Assembly (NCBI GenBank): GCA_036013505.1
Contig: CP107851.1
Span: 5,172,001 to 5,236,000 of the forward strand
Length of the DNA: 64,000 bases
Origin: Streptomyces sp. NBC_00510
GTDB taxonomy: Bacteria; Actinomycetota; Actinomycetes; Streptomycetales; Streptomycetaceae
Reading direction: 5' to 3'
Within the stretch, counting starts at the first letter, position 1. Each line of letters starts with the position of its first letter. The notes under the pieces are model-generated. The model had not been told where the DNA came from. It ran no database searches and was given only the letters and a program-made list of their open reading frames with translations. A program made the translations under genes and the position numbers. Of this stretch, positions 53,208 to 61,789 are shown piece after piece.

Positions 53208-53888
53208 TCACAGCGGCCCGAAGCGGTAGCCGAAGCCGCGCAGCGTCTGTATGTAGCGGGGGTCGCCGGGTACGTCCTCGATCTTGTTGCGCAGCCGCCG
53301 GACGCAGGCGTCGACCAGCCGGGCGTCCGCGTGGTAGCTGTGCTCCCACACGTGCTCCAGCAACTGCTGGCGGCTGAAGACCTGTTCGGGCGCGGCGGTC
53401 AGGAACAGCAGCAGCTTCAGCTCGGAGGGTGCGAGCGCCAGCCGCTGCCCGGACTTGGCGACGCCGAGTCCGGCCCGGTCGACGGCGAGGTCGCCGTGGA
53501 ACTCGACGGCCGGGCGGCCTCCCGGCTCCTCGATGCGGCGCAGCACGGCGCGGATGCGGGCCTCGATCACCTCGGTGCGGGCGGGTTTGACGATGTAGTC
53601 GTCGGCCCCGGCCTCCAGCCCGACGACGACGTCGAAGTCGTCGCCGCGGGCGGTGAGCATGATGATCGGCAACTGGCTCGTCTCGCGCACCTGGCGGCAG
53701 ACCTGGACGCCGTTCATGCCGGGCAGCATCAGGTCCAGCAGCAGCAGATCGGGCTGGAACTCGCCGACGGCGGCGAGCCCGGCCTCGCCGGTCGCGGCCG
53801 TCCGTACCTCGTGACCGCGGCGGCGCAGGCCCAGTTCGACACCTTCGCGCACGGAGGGGTCGTCTTCGATCAGAAGAACGCGTGGCAT
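53208..53888 (-). CDS. OmpR-family response regulator (AfsQ1-like)
   Basis: The 226-residue protein has a receiver domain with EDD at residues 8-10, phospho-acceptor Asp52 in LLLLDLMLPG, and Lys101 in DYIVKPA. A winged-helix output domain follows, with LAPSELKLLLFL and DARLVDACVRRLRNKIED. The receiver wording (PIIMLTARGDDFDVVVGLEAGADDY, quoted in part) is close to AfsQ1-type regulators from memory. The ATG follows GATACT by 6 nt on the minus strand, a possible leaderless promoter, yet murJ ends only 17 bp upstream. Read-through from murJ is also likely. Confidence 0.9.
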   Translation of the reverse strand: MPRVLLIEDDPSVREGVELGLRRRGHEVRTAATGEAGLAAVGEFQPDLLLLDLMLPGMNGVQVCRQVRETSQLPIIMLTARGDDFDVVVGLEAGADDYIVKPARTEVIEARIRAVLRRIEEPGGRPAVEFHGDLAVDRAGLGVAKSGQRLALAPSELKLLLFLTAAPEQVFSRQQLLEHVWEHSYHADARLVDACVRRLRNKIEDVPGDPRYIQTLRGFGYRFGPL

Positions 53889-53905
53889 GACCGGAGTATC
53901 GCAAC

Positions 53906-55585
53906 TCATCGTGCACCGCGCCGCAGTTTGCCGAGCAGGGCCCGTCGGGCGGCCTCGACCTCGGTCAGCCGCAGCGGGCGGGCCGCGGCCGCGAAGACCA
54001 GCACCACGGCGGCCGCCCCGGCCGCCACGGCGGCGAGCGGCCCCGGTGGCGCGGCGAGGCCGGCCGCGATCCGGCCCAGGGCGGCGGCGGGCACCGCGAC
54101 GAGCAGCAGCCGGGCCAGCGAGCCCGCGGTCGGCGACCGCCACGGTCCTGGGCCGCCGTCCGGCGCCGCCAGCCTGCGGTCCAGCACGAACGCCGTGACC
54201 GCCCATCCCGCGAAGAGCGCCACCGAGTACGCCGCCGCCATGCCGGTGACCGCCCAGCGCGCGGGCAGCAGCAGGTAGGCGGTGACGGACAGCCCCGCGT
54301 TGAGCCCGGAGATCACCAGGTTGAGCAGGAAGGGGGTACGGGTGTCGCCGAGCGCGTAGAAGGTGCGCGACAGCACGTACTGCCCGGAGAAGGCGACGAG
54401 GCCGGGGGCGAAGGCCACCAGCGCGTTAGCCATGACCGCGACGTCGGCGGCGTCGGTCCTGCCGTGCTCGAAGACCAGGGCCATCGCCGGCGCGGCGAGC
54501 GCCAGCAGCGCGCACGCGGCGGGCACCACCATCGCGGAGCTGCTGCGCAGCGCGTACGAGACGTCGCGGCGCACCCGTGCCGGGTCGCCGTCGGCCGCCG
54601 CCGCGCTCATCCTCGGCAGCAGGGCGGTGACCAGCGAGACCGTCACGATGCCGTGCGGCACGGCCCACAGCAGATAGGCGTTGTTGTACGCGGTGAAGCC
54701 GGCGCCGCCGTCGATGCCGAGGGCCGCGGCGCGCTGTCCCGCGGACGTGGCGAGCCGGGTCACCACCCAGTAGGCGACCTGGTTGGTGAGCACCAGCAGC
54801 ACCAGCCACCCGGCGGAGCGCAGCGGCCGGGCCAGCCCGCTGCCCCGCCAGTCGAACCGCGGCCGCCAGCGGAAGCGTGCCGCCCGCAGCGAGGGCACCA
54901 GCGCCAGCGCCTGCACCGCGATGCCGGCCGTGGTGCCCCAGCCGAGCAGCGCGGTCTCACCGGCGGTCAGTCCGCCGCCGGTGCCGGCGGTGACCAGGTA
55001 GAGACCGAAGACGGCGATGACGACGAGGTTGTTGAGGACGGGCGTCCACATCATCGCGCCGAACCGGCCGCGGGCGCCCAGCACTTGGCCGAGCAGCGTG
55101 AACAGGCCGAGGAAGAGGATCTGGGGCAGGCAGGAGCGCGCGAAGGCCACCGTGGTCGCGGCCTGCGCCCCGGTGTAACCGGTGTACGCGGCCACGATCG
55201 CGGGGGCGGCGAGCACGGCCGCCGTCGTGATCACCAGCAGCGCGGCGGTGCACACGGTCAGCAGCCGGTCGGTGTAGGCGGCCCCGCCGTCCTCGTGCTC
55301 CTTGGCGGCCCTGACCAGTTCGGGCACGAACACCGCGTTGAGGGCGCCGCCCAGCAGCAGCATGTAGACGATCGTGGGCACCGAGTTGCCGACGGAGTAG
55401 CCGTCGGCGGCCAGGCCGACGCCGAGCGCCGCGGCGACGGTCGCGGACCGCACGAAGCCGGTCGCGCGGGAGACCACCGAACCCGCCGCCATGACCGCGC
55501 CGCTGCGCAGCACCGAGCCGGCGGCGGGGGCACCGGCCGGGGCGGCCGGCCCGTCGGCCGGGCGCGCCGCCACGGGGGCGCTCAC
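53906..55585 (-). CDS. murJ: MurJ-type lipid II flippase
   Basis: The 559-residue protein has fourteen predicted membrane helices and MurJ/MviN hallmarks: SVLRSGAVMAAGSVVSRATG and FVRSATVAAALGVG near the start, GGALNAVFVPELVRA, QILFLGLFTLLGQVLGARG and FEHGRTDAADV. MurJ moves lipid II across the membrane for peptidoglycan synthesis. Streptomyces normally has more than one homologue, so this may be the non-essential copy. The GTG at 55585 overlaps the upstream FemAB-like gene stop (GTGA), so the two are coupled. Confidence 0.85.
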   Translation of the reverse strand: MSAPVAARPADGPAAPAGAPAAGSVLRSGAVMAAGSVVSRATGFVRSATVAAALGVGLAADGYSVGNSVPTIVYMLLLGGALNAVFVPELVRAAKEHEDGGAAYTDRLLTVCTAALLVITTAAVLAAPAIVAAYTGYTGAQAATTVAFARSCLPQILFLGLFTLLGQVLGARGRFGAMMWTPVLNNLVVIAVFGLYLVTAGTGGGLTAGETALLGWGTTAGIAVQALALVPSLRAARFRWRPRFDWRGSGLARPLRSAGWLVLLVLTNQVAYWVVTRLATSAGQRAAALGIDGGAGFTAYNNAYLLWAVPHGIVTVSLVTALLPRMSAAAADGDPARVRRDVSYALRSSSAMVVPAACALLALAAPAMALVFEHGRTDAADVAVMANALVAFAPGLVAFSGQYVLSRTFYALGDTRTPFLLNLVISGLNAGLSVTAYLLLPARWAVTGMAAAYSVALFAGWAVTAFVLDRRLAAPDGGPGPWRSPTAGSLARLLLVAVPAAALGRIAAGLAAPPGPLAAVAAGAAAVVLVFAAAARPLRLTEVEAARRALLGKLRRGAR

Positions 55586-56784
55586 CGGCGCGCCATGTAG
55601 GCCTGGAACGCCCGGTAGAGCGTGTGGTTGGCGGTGCCGTCCAAGGCCGTCTCCCATTCCCCCAGGGTCTCGACGACCTGCCCGCCGGTGCCGAGCTTCC
55701 ATCGGGTGAGGCCGAACGCCCGGTCCTCCGGGTCGAGTGTGGAGGGTACCCCGCGCATGTCGTACTCCAGTGCGCCCTGTTCGTGGGCGTCCCGCAGCAT
55801 CCGCCACTGCAGGGCGTTGGAGGGGCGGACCTCGCGGCGGTGGTCCGCCGAGGCCCCCGTCTGGTACCAGACCCGCCGGCCCATGGTGATCATGGTGTGG
55901 GCGGCGAGCACCTCGCCCTGGTGGCGGGCGAGGTAGAGCTTCATCCGGCCCGGCTCCTCGGCGTTGAGGGCCGCGTACTGGCGCTGGTAGTACTCCAGCG
56001 AGCGGCCCAGCCGGAAGCCGTCGCGCTCCTCGGTGATCCGCAGCAGCCGGAAGAACTCGGGGAGGTCCGCCGCGCCGCCCACGGTCACCTCGACGCCCGA
56101 CTTCCCCGCCCGCCGTATGTTGCGGCGCCACTCCTGGTTGAGTCCCGACCACAGGTCGTCGGCGCTGCGGCCGGCCAGCGGGACCCGGAAGACGTGGCGG
56201 GGCTGGGCGTCCGCGTCCGCGCCGCCGTCCGGGCCGTCGCCGCCGCAGCGCCGCCAGCCGCGGGCCCGCAGCCGCTCGGCCACGACCGTGCCGAGAGGGT
56301 CGACCTCGCACGCCAGGACGTCGGACAGGCGCCGGCCGAGGCCGGTCGCGGCCTTCAGCGCGGCGGCGTCCCAGCGGCGGTGGGCGGGCGAGGGGCCGAT
56401 GCGCACGGCGAAGGCCCCGAGTCCGCGCAGGTGCTGCAGGAGCGGGGTCAGCCAGGCGTCGACGTCCGGGTCGGCCCAGTCGGCGACCGGCCCCTCGGGC
56501 AGGTAGGCGAAGGACTTCCGCGTCCCGGGGAACTGCCGCAGCAGCACCAGCGCGCCCCCGCGCAGTTCGCCGGCCCCGGGCCCGGTGCCGTCGCGCGGTC
56601 CCCAGCCGAGCAGGTGGGGCCGCCAGCCCGGCTTCACCCGGGCCCAGGAGGGGCACTGCAGGAAGCCGGGACCGAGCGCCGAGCCGGTCCGGGACGCCAG
56701 GAACGAGCGGTACGTCCCGGTGTCGACCGGCCGGAGCCAGGCCTGCCGGGGGCCGCAGCCCGCCGTCACGAGCAGCGCTGCCAC
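55582..56784 (-). CDS. FemAB-like peptidoglycan bridge aminoacyltransferase
   Basis: The 400-residue protein shows the tandem-GNAT FemAB fold. A basic LNQEWRRNIRRAGKSGVEV segment precedes the second GNAT domain, with FFRLLRITEERDGF, YLARHQGEVLAAHTMITMGRRVWYQ (in part), PSNALQWRMLRDAHEQG and YDMRGVPS. Relatives add the interpeptide-bridge amino acid (glycine in Streptomyces) to lipid II. The GTG at 56784, preceded by GGAGG, is better supported than in-frame starts upstream. Coupling to murJ fits a lipid II modification-and-export unit. Confidence 0.85.
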   Translation of the reverse strand: MAALLVTAGCGPRQAWLRPVDTGTYRSFLASRTGSALGPGFLQCPSWARVKPGWRPHLLGWGPRDGTGPGAGELRGGALVLLRQFPGTRKSFAYLPEGPVADWADPDVDAWLTPLLQHLRGLGAFAVRIGPSPAHRRWDAAALKAATGLGRRLSDVLACEVDPLGTVVAERLRARGWRRCGGDGPDGGADADAQPRHVFRVPLAGRSADDLWSGLNQEWRRNIRRAGKSGVEVTVGGAADLPEFFRLLRITEERDGFRLGRSLEYYQRQYAALNAEEPGRMKLYLARHQGEVLAAHTMITMGRRVWYQTGASADHRREVRPSNALQWRMLRDAHEQGALEYDMRGVPSTLDPEDRAFGLTRWKLGTGGQVVETLGEWETALDGTANHTLYRAFQAYMARR

Positions 56785-56995
56785 TGCGCCTCCCTGGGGT
56801 GTGGTCGGTGGGAACACAGGAAGGCTCACAGCCGTCCATGACCGTCCCGAGCGGCGAATGTGACCGGACCATGACCGTTCCTTCCCAGTTGCCGTCACAC
56901 GGCCCTCAGGCGCTTCCCGGCGGCCCCGCGCGGCCTAGAGTCCCCGTGGTCCGGCCCTTTCCCGGCCGCTCTCCCCGTCCCTCCCGGAGGTCTCG

Positions 56996-58237
56996 TTGTC
57001 CCGGAAACGTGTGGGCCCGATACGTCGGAAACGTGTGGGCCCGATACGCCAGACCCGTCTGCGCACCGCGGCCGTCGCGGCCGCCGCCGTACTGTCCGCC
57101 GTGCTGACCGCCTGTTCGGGCAGCGCCCCGGCGGTGACGCACGCGGGCGGCGACGCGGGGCCGCCGAAGGAGCGGGCGGCGACCGTCACCGTCACCCCGC
57201 ACGGGGGGCGGGTCAGGGCCGGCGAGCCCGTCCGGGTCACCGCGAAGGGCGGCACCCTCACGACGGTCACCGTCGCCGGGCCGCACGGCAAGGGTGTGAC
57301 CGGCACCCTGTCCGCGGACCGCCGCACCTGGACCTCGGACCGCAACGTGGTGCCCGGCGCCTCGTACACCGTCGAGGCCGTCACCCGCACCCCGGGCGGG
57401 ACCACCGGCACCAGCGAGTCCAGCTTCACCACGGCCGCCGCGGGAAAGGTCAACAAGGTGGACTGGCGGCCCGGCGACGGCGCCACGGTCGGCGTGGCCC
57501 AGCCGGTCTCCCTCGTCTTCGACAACCCGGTGACCGACAAGGCCGCCGTGGAGAAGCAGCTCAAGGTGACCACCTCCGACGGCACCGAGGGCTCCTGGGG
57601 CTGGCTGAAGGACTACTCCGGCCGGGACCGTGTGGACTGGCGGCCCAGGCAGTACTGGCGTCCGGGCACCGAGGTCACCCTGGACGCCCGCCTGGACGGC
57701 ACCGACTCCGGACCGGGCGGCGGCTGGTTCGTCCGCGACTACCGGGCCTCCTTCACCGTCGGCGCCCGGCAGGTGGTCGAGGTCGACCTCGACCGCAAGC
57801 GGCTCACCCTGCAGCGCGACGGCAAGACGGTGCGCACGGTCCCGGTCTCCGGCGGCACCCCCGGACCGGACACCGGTTCGTGGCGCGGCACGGCGGTGGT
57901 GCTGGCCAAGGAGGGCACGGTCCGGATGAACTCCGAGACGGTCGGCCTCGGCGACGCCTACGACGAGACGGTCCACGATTCGATCCGGCTGACCTGGTCC
58001 GGGATGTACGCGCACGCCGCCCCCTGGAACGCCGCGTTCTTCGGCCGGGCCAACCGCAGCCACGGCTGCGTCGGGATGAGCGACGCCGACGCGGACTGGC
58101 TGTACTCCCAGGTCCGGGTCGGCGACCCCTTCGAGATCACGGGGTCGGAGGCCAAGGGCACGGTCGCGCCGAACAACGGCTTCGGCGACTGGAACGTGGA
58201 CTGGGACCGGTGGCAGGAGAAGAGCGCGCTGAACTGA
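56996..58237 (+). CDS. L,D-transpeptidase lipoprotein
   Basis: The 413-residue lipoprotein has a long basic n-region with a duplicated RKRVGPIR and a lipobox VLTAC (lipidation at Cys40). Two Ig-like domains follow (about 60-265), then a YkuD catalytic domain with the active-site Cys in RSHGCVGMSDADADWL. The layout is that of Mycobacterium LdtMt2. The enzyme makes 3-3 cross-links in peptidoglycan or anchors proteins to it. GGAGG lies 5 nt before the TTG at 56996; in-frame GTGs in the repeats (57011 and 57035) lack ribosome sites. It diverges from the FemAB-murJ unit. Confidence 0.9.
   Translation: MSRKRVGPIRRKRVGPIRQTRLRTAAVAAAAVLSAVLTACSGSAPAVTHAGGDAGPPKERAATVTVTPHGGRVRAGEPVRVTAKGGTLTTVTVAGPHGKGVTGTLSADRRTWTSDRNVVPGASYTVEAVTRTPGGTTGTSESSFTTAAAGKVNKVDWRPGDGATVGVAQPVSLVFDNPVTDKAAVEKQLKVTTSDGTEGSWGWLKDYSGRDRVDWRPRQYWRPGTEVTLDARLDGTDSGPGGGWFVRDYRASFTVGARQVVEVDLDRKRLTLQRDGKTVRTVPVSGGTPGPDTGSWRGTAVVLAKEGTVRMNSETVGLGDAYDETVHDSIRLTWSGMYAHAAPWNAAFFGRANRSHGCVGMSDADADWLYSQVRVGDPFEITGSEAKGTVAPNNGFGDWNVDWDRWQEKSALN
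57002..57049 (+). repeat. 24-bp tandem duplication in the L,D-transpeptidase signal peptide
   Basis: The 24-bp units 57002-57025 and 57026-57049 are identical except for the last base (T versus C). They encode RKRVGPIR twice in the positively charged n-region. The near identity suggests a recent slippage duplication. Confidence 0.95.
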
Positions 58238-58322
58238 CCCGCGTCCGGGGGCGCCGGGGGCGGCCCGTGGTGGTTGCCTGGAAGGGGTGGCACCACCGCA
58301 CCGCCGAGAGGAAGGCAGCGCC

Positions 58323-59252
58323 ATGACCGGCTCCGGCTTCACCGCACAGTCCACCGCCGCCGAGGTCGCCGGCGGCATCGACCTCACCGGCCGCCGCGCC
58401 GTCGTCACCGGCGCGGCCTCCGGCATCGGCCTGGAGACCGCCCGTGCCCTGGCCGGCGCCGGCGCCGAGGTCACCCTCGCGGTACGGGACACCGCCGCCG
58501 GCGAACGGGCGGCCGCGGACGTCGCGGCCGGCGGCGGGCGGGTCCTGGTCGCCCCCCTCGACCTCGCGGACCAGCGCTCGGTGGCGGCCTTCGCCGCCGC
58601 CTGGCACGGCCCCCTGGACGTCCTCGTCAACAACGCCGGGGTGATGATGACCCCGCAGACGCGCACGCCCGAGGGCTGGGAGCTGCAGTTCGCGACCAAC
58701 CACCTCGGGCACTTCGCGCTCACCACCCGCCTGCGCCCGGCCCTGGCCGCCGCGGGCCGCGCCCGCGTGGTCTCCCTCAGCTCGGTCGCCCACCTGCGCA
58801 GCCCGGTGCACTTCGACGACCTCCACTTCCGTGTCCGCCCGTACGACGCCGGCCTCGCCTACGCCCAGTCCAAGACGGCCAACGTCCTCTTCGCGGTGGA
58901 GGCCAGCCGGCGCTGGGCCGCCGACGGTGTGACCGTCAACGCCGTCCACCCGGGGGCGGTCCTGGGCACCAACCTGTCGCGGCACCTCACCCGCGAGGCC
59001 CTGGACGCCGCCGCCGCGTCCGGCGGCCACACCTTCAAGACCCCGCAACAGGGGGCCGCCACCGTCGTGTTCGTCGCCACCGCGCCCCGGCTGGAGTGCG
59101 TCGGGGGGCGCTACTTCGAGGACTGCGCCGAGGCCCACCGCCACATCCCCGGGACCTCCGGCGGGGTCGCCGACCACGCGCTGGACCCGGACGCGGCCGC
59201 GCTGCTGTGGCAGGTGTCCCTGGACGCCCTCGCGGCGGACGTGCGCGGTTGA
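58323..59252 (+). CDS. short-chain dehydrogenase/reductase (WWOX/retinol-dehydrogenase-like)
   Basis: The 309-residue protein has the SDR cofactor motif VVTGAASGIGLETARAL, the structural NNAG in VLVNNAGVMMTP, and a catalytic YAQSK after SLSSVAHL. NPLG-like HLGHFALTTRLRPAL is typical of the retinol-dehydrogenase-like branch. AVRDTAAGERAA after the second strand suggests NADP(H) preference. The substrate is unknown. A GAGAGGAAGG ribosome site supports the ATG. It stands alone between the L,D-transpeptidase gene and a convergent DUF1152 gene. Confidence 0.88.
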   Translation: MTGSGFTAQSTAAEVAGGIDLTGRRAVVTGAASGIGLETARALAGAGAEVTLAVRDTAAGERAAADVAAGGGRVLVAPLDLADQRSVAAFAAAWHGPLDVLVNNAGVMMTPQTRTPEGWELQFATNHLGHFALTTRLRPALAAAGRARVVSLSSVAHLRSPVHFDDLHFRVRPYDAGLAYAQSKTANVLFAVEASRRWAADGVTVNAVHPGAVLGTNLSRHLTREALDAAAASGGHTFKTPQQGAATVVFVATAPRLECVGGRYFEDCAEAHRHIPGTSGGVADHALDPDAAALLWQVSLDALAADVRG

Positions 59253-59276
59253 CCGTCACCGGCGGGGCGGGGACGG

Positions 59277-60242
59277 TCAGTGCGGGAACGTCCGCGGCGG
59301 CCGTTGGCGCGGCAGTTCGTCGCGGAACTCCTCGACGACCGAGCTGATCTGCCGGGTGAGCTGCGTCCCCTCCAGCCGGTCGAGGTAGAGGTTGCGGGCG
59401 GCCAGGCCGACCGCGTCCACGCAGAAGTAGACCGCCATCAGCGGGTTGACGAACAGTTCGCTGTGCCGGGTGCGCTCGGTGAACCGTACGTTCCCGAAGT
59501 CGCCGCGCACCGCGGCCGCGACCGAACCGTGGACGATGCTCGGGTGGTCCGGGGTCGCCTCCTGGGCGTGCGCGACAGCCGCGAGGTAGAGCCGCCCCTC
59601 ACGGCTGTCGCGGGGCAGTGAGAACGCGCCGAGGTACGCCCCGTCCCGCTCCAGGGCCGCCAGGTTCTCCAGCACCAGGGAGTGGTTCACCCCGTGGTAC
59701 GCGTCGACGCCGAAGCCGAGGCAGGCCACCAGCCGCTGCGGGACGCCGGTGAGCCCGCCCACCGCGGCAAGGCTGGCCATGTCCTCCTCCGGCGTGCCGA
59801 GTCCGCTCTCGTCGCCGCGCATGAGGATGTCGGTGCCGCCGTCCACCAGCACGACCGCGTCGACCCCGCCGAGGTGGCCGATCAGCGCCCGGTACGCGGC
59901 CCGCAGCGGTTCGACGCCCGCGCGGCACAGCGCGTACACGGTCGAGGGCAGGCCCTGCGACTCCAGCCAGCGGGCGAGGGTCCGTTCGGGGAAGTAGTCG
60001 CCGCGCGCGGCCGTCGAGGGGCGCACGGCGGCGACGTCGTGGTCCAGCCACACGCCTGGGTCCAGGCCGTACAGGTCCGCGAAGGAGAGGTTGGCCAGGT
60101 GGACCTCCTTGCCCGTCTCGCGCAGCGCGAGCGCGATCGGCAGCCCGGCGTAGACGTCGAAGCCGCCGCCGGCGCCGGCGACGAGGACCCGCCGCGCGTC
60201 GCGCAGCCGGGTGAACAGGGCGGGTTCGAGGAGGGAGAACAC
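59277..60242 (-). CDS. DUF1152 domain protein
   Basis: The 321-residue protein has a Rossmann-like N-terminus (VLVAGAGGGFDVYAGLPIALAL), then EVHLANLSFADLYGL and DAVVLVDGGTDILMRGDESGLGTP. It ends with NPLMAVYFCVDAVGLAARNLYLDRL (in part). These are the DUF1152 hallmarks. The family is soluble and of unknown biochemical role; the GAGGGFD and DGGTD segments suggest nucleotide or metal binding. The GTG start has no good alternative. It is divergent from the hydrolase gene, with 113 bp between them. Confidence 0.8.
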   Translation of the reverse strand: MFSLLEPALFTRLRDARRVLVAGAGGGFDVYAGLPIALALRETGKEVHLANLSFADLYGLDPGVWLDHDVAAVRPSTAARGDYFPERTLARWLESQGLPSTVYALCRAGVEPLRAAYRALIGHLGGVDAVVLVDGGTDILMRGDESGLGTPEEDMASLAAVGGLTGVPQRLVACLGFGVDAYHGVNHSLVLENLAALERDGAYLGAFSLPRDSREGRLYLAAVAHAQEATPDHPSIVHGSVAAAVRGDFGNVRFTERTRHSELFVNPLMAVYFCVDAVGLAARNLYLDRLEGTQLTRQISSVVEEFRDELPRQRPPRTFPH

Positions 60243-60342
60243 CGGGGGACGGTAGCAGCGGGCCGTGCGCCGGGGCAGTGGATTTCCGCTCCCGCGCCGG
60301 GCGTTGGCCCGCCCGTCCCGGGGCTGTGTCGGTGCCCGCCCC

Positions 60343-60348
60343 TAGACT
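60343..60348 (+). promoter_or_regulatory. -10 box for leaderless hydrolase gene
   Basis: TAGACT matches TANNNT and ends 7 nt before the ATG at 60356; there is no ribosome site, so the transcript is probably leaderless. No -35 box is convincing. Confidence 0.4.
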
Positions 60349-60355
60349 CGGCCGG

Positions 60356-61222
60356 ATGGTGACGGAGACGGATATCGCACTCGCCGACGGGCGGACGCTG
60401 CACGTGTACGACACCGGGCCGGGCGGGCCGGGAGGCGGACAGGACGGCGCGGAGCCGGCCGTCCTGTGGCATCACGGCACGCCCAACATCGGCACGCCCC
60501 CCGAGCCGCTCTTCGCGGCGGCAGCCGGGCACGGCATCCGGTGGGTGGGCTACGACCGCCCGGGATACGGCGGTTCGACGCCTCGTCCGGGCCGGGACGT
60601 CGCCTCGGCCGCGGGTGACGCGGCGGCCGTCGCCGACGCCCTGGGCATCGGCCGCTTCGCGGTGATGGGCCACTCCGGCGGCGGCCCGCACGCGCTGGCC
60701 TGCGCGGCCCTGCTGCCGGACCGCGTCCTGGCGGTGGTCAGCGGGTCCGGCCTGGCGCCGTTCGGTGCGGAGGGGCTCGACTGGTTCGCCGGGATGGGGC
60801 CGTCCGGCGCGGCGGAACTCGGCGCGGCGGTCCGGGGGCGGGCGGCGCTCGAGGCGCAGCTGGCCTCCGGTGACTTCGACCCCGAGCTCTTCACCCCCGG
60901 GGACCACGCCGCGCTGGCGGGTGCGTGGGGATGGCTGGGTGACGTCGCGGGCAAGGGGATCGAGAGCGACCAGGGCGGCATGGTCGACGACGACCTCGCC
61001 TATGTGGCGCCGTGGGGCTTCGACCTGGCGCGGGCCGCCGCGCCCGTCCTGGTCCTGCACGGCGAGGCGGACCGCATGGTGCCCGCCGCGCACGGCGTGT
61101 GGCTGTCCCGGCGGTGCCCGGACGCGGAGCTGTGGCTGCGGCCCGGCGAGGGGCACATCTCGGTCCTCGGCTCCGCCGCCGCCGCGCTGGACTGGCTCGC
61201 CGAGCGGTCCCGGCGGGGCTGA
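60356..61222 (+). CDS. alpha/beta hydrolase
   Basis: The 288-residue protein has the alpha/beta-hydrolase core. An oxyanion loop lies in VLWHHGTPNIGTPP. The nucleophile elbow is GHSGGGPHAL, an acid residue lies near HGEADRMVP, and the catalytic His is in GEGHISVL. GYDRPGYGGSTPRPGRDV is the usual strand-loop before the helix. Substrate cannot be inferred. The ATG at 60356 is preceded by a TAGACT box and not by a ribosome site. A strong hairpin follows the stop codon. Confidence 0.85.
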   Translation: MVTETDIALADGRTLHVYDTGPGGPGGGQDGAEPAVLWHHGTPNIGTPPEPLFAAAAGHGIRWVGYDRPGYGGSTPRPGRDVASAAGDAAAVADALGIGRFAVMGHSGGGPHALACAALLPDRVLAVVSGSGLAPFGAEGLDWFAGMGPSGAAELGAAVRGRAALEAQLASGDFDPELFTPGDHAALAGAWGWLGDVAGKGIESDQGGMVDDDLAYVAPWGFDLARAAAPVLVLHGEADRMVPAAHGVWLSRRCPDAELWLRPGEGHISVLGSAAAALDWLAERSRRG

Positions 61223-61230
61223 GCACGCGC

Positions 61231-61261
61231 CGGCGCCGTCCACAGGCTGTGGACGGCGCCG
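61231..61261 (+). terminator. hairpin after the hydrolase gene
   Basis: CGGCGCCGTCCACAG (61231-61245) and CTGTGGACGGCGCCG (61247-61261) are perfectly complementary around a single G, so the effective loop is about 5 nt. It starts 8 bp past the stop codon. Confidence 0.7.
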
Positions 61262-61789
61262 GGTGCGTACGGGTAGGCGGTCAGGGGGAGGGCCGGGAGC
61301 CGTACGCGCTGAGGAAGCGGTCGCAAGGTGTCCATCCGCCGGACCGAGCCGTCGCCCACCCGGTCCCAGTCGGCCATCTCGGGGACGGGGGCCCGTCGTC
61401 ACCCCGTGCAGCGCCCGGGCGGCCGCGGGACGTCGCTCTCGCCATCCGGCGCGCGGGGGTGCCGTCGCCGGGGGCGCCGCCCCCGCCCGCGGGTGATGCG
61501 TCGGCCGGCGGGTCGCCCTCCACCGCCGGTCCGTCCTCGGTCGTGCCCGGCCGGTGAGAGCGCGTGAAGAGCGACCCCCCGGTGACGGCACGGCAGGCCA
61601 GGCGCGGGTGTCGGGACCGCCGTCACCGGTACGGCCCGGCGGCCGCACCGGTTCAACCACCACGGAAGTCCCTTGGTCCCCCTGTCCCGCAGAGGGAGTT
61701 GCCGCCCCGGGGGCAACCATGTGCGGCATTCGTATGTCTGAACGGATGCCCCGGGCCGGCCGGGGTGTGGACGGAGGCCCCGTACGACC
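61262..61789. other. 528-bp region without a convincing gene
   Basis: No open frame here looks protein-coding. On the minus strand near 61275-61380 a fragment reads MADWDRVGDGSVRRMDTL and, in another frame, DRFLSAYGSRPSP before a stop. This could be the frameshifted tail of a decayed gene that I cannot identify. The right end carries the ribosome site (ACGGAGG, about 61771-61777) and presumably the promoter of the LCP gene. Confidence 0.4.
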
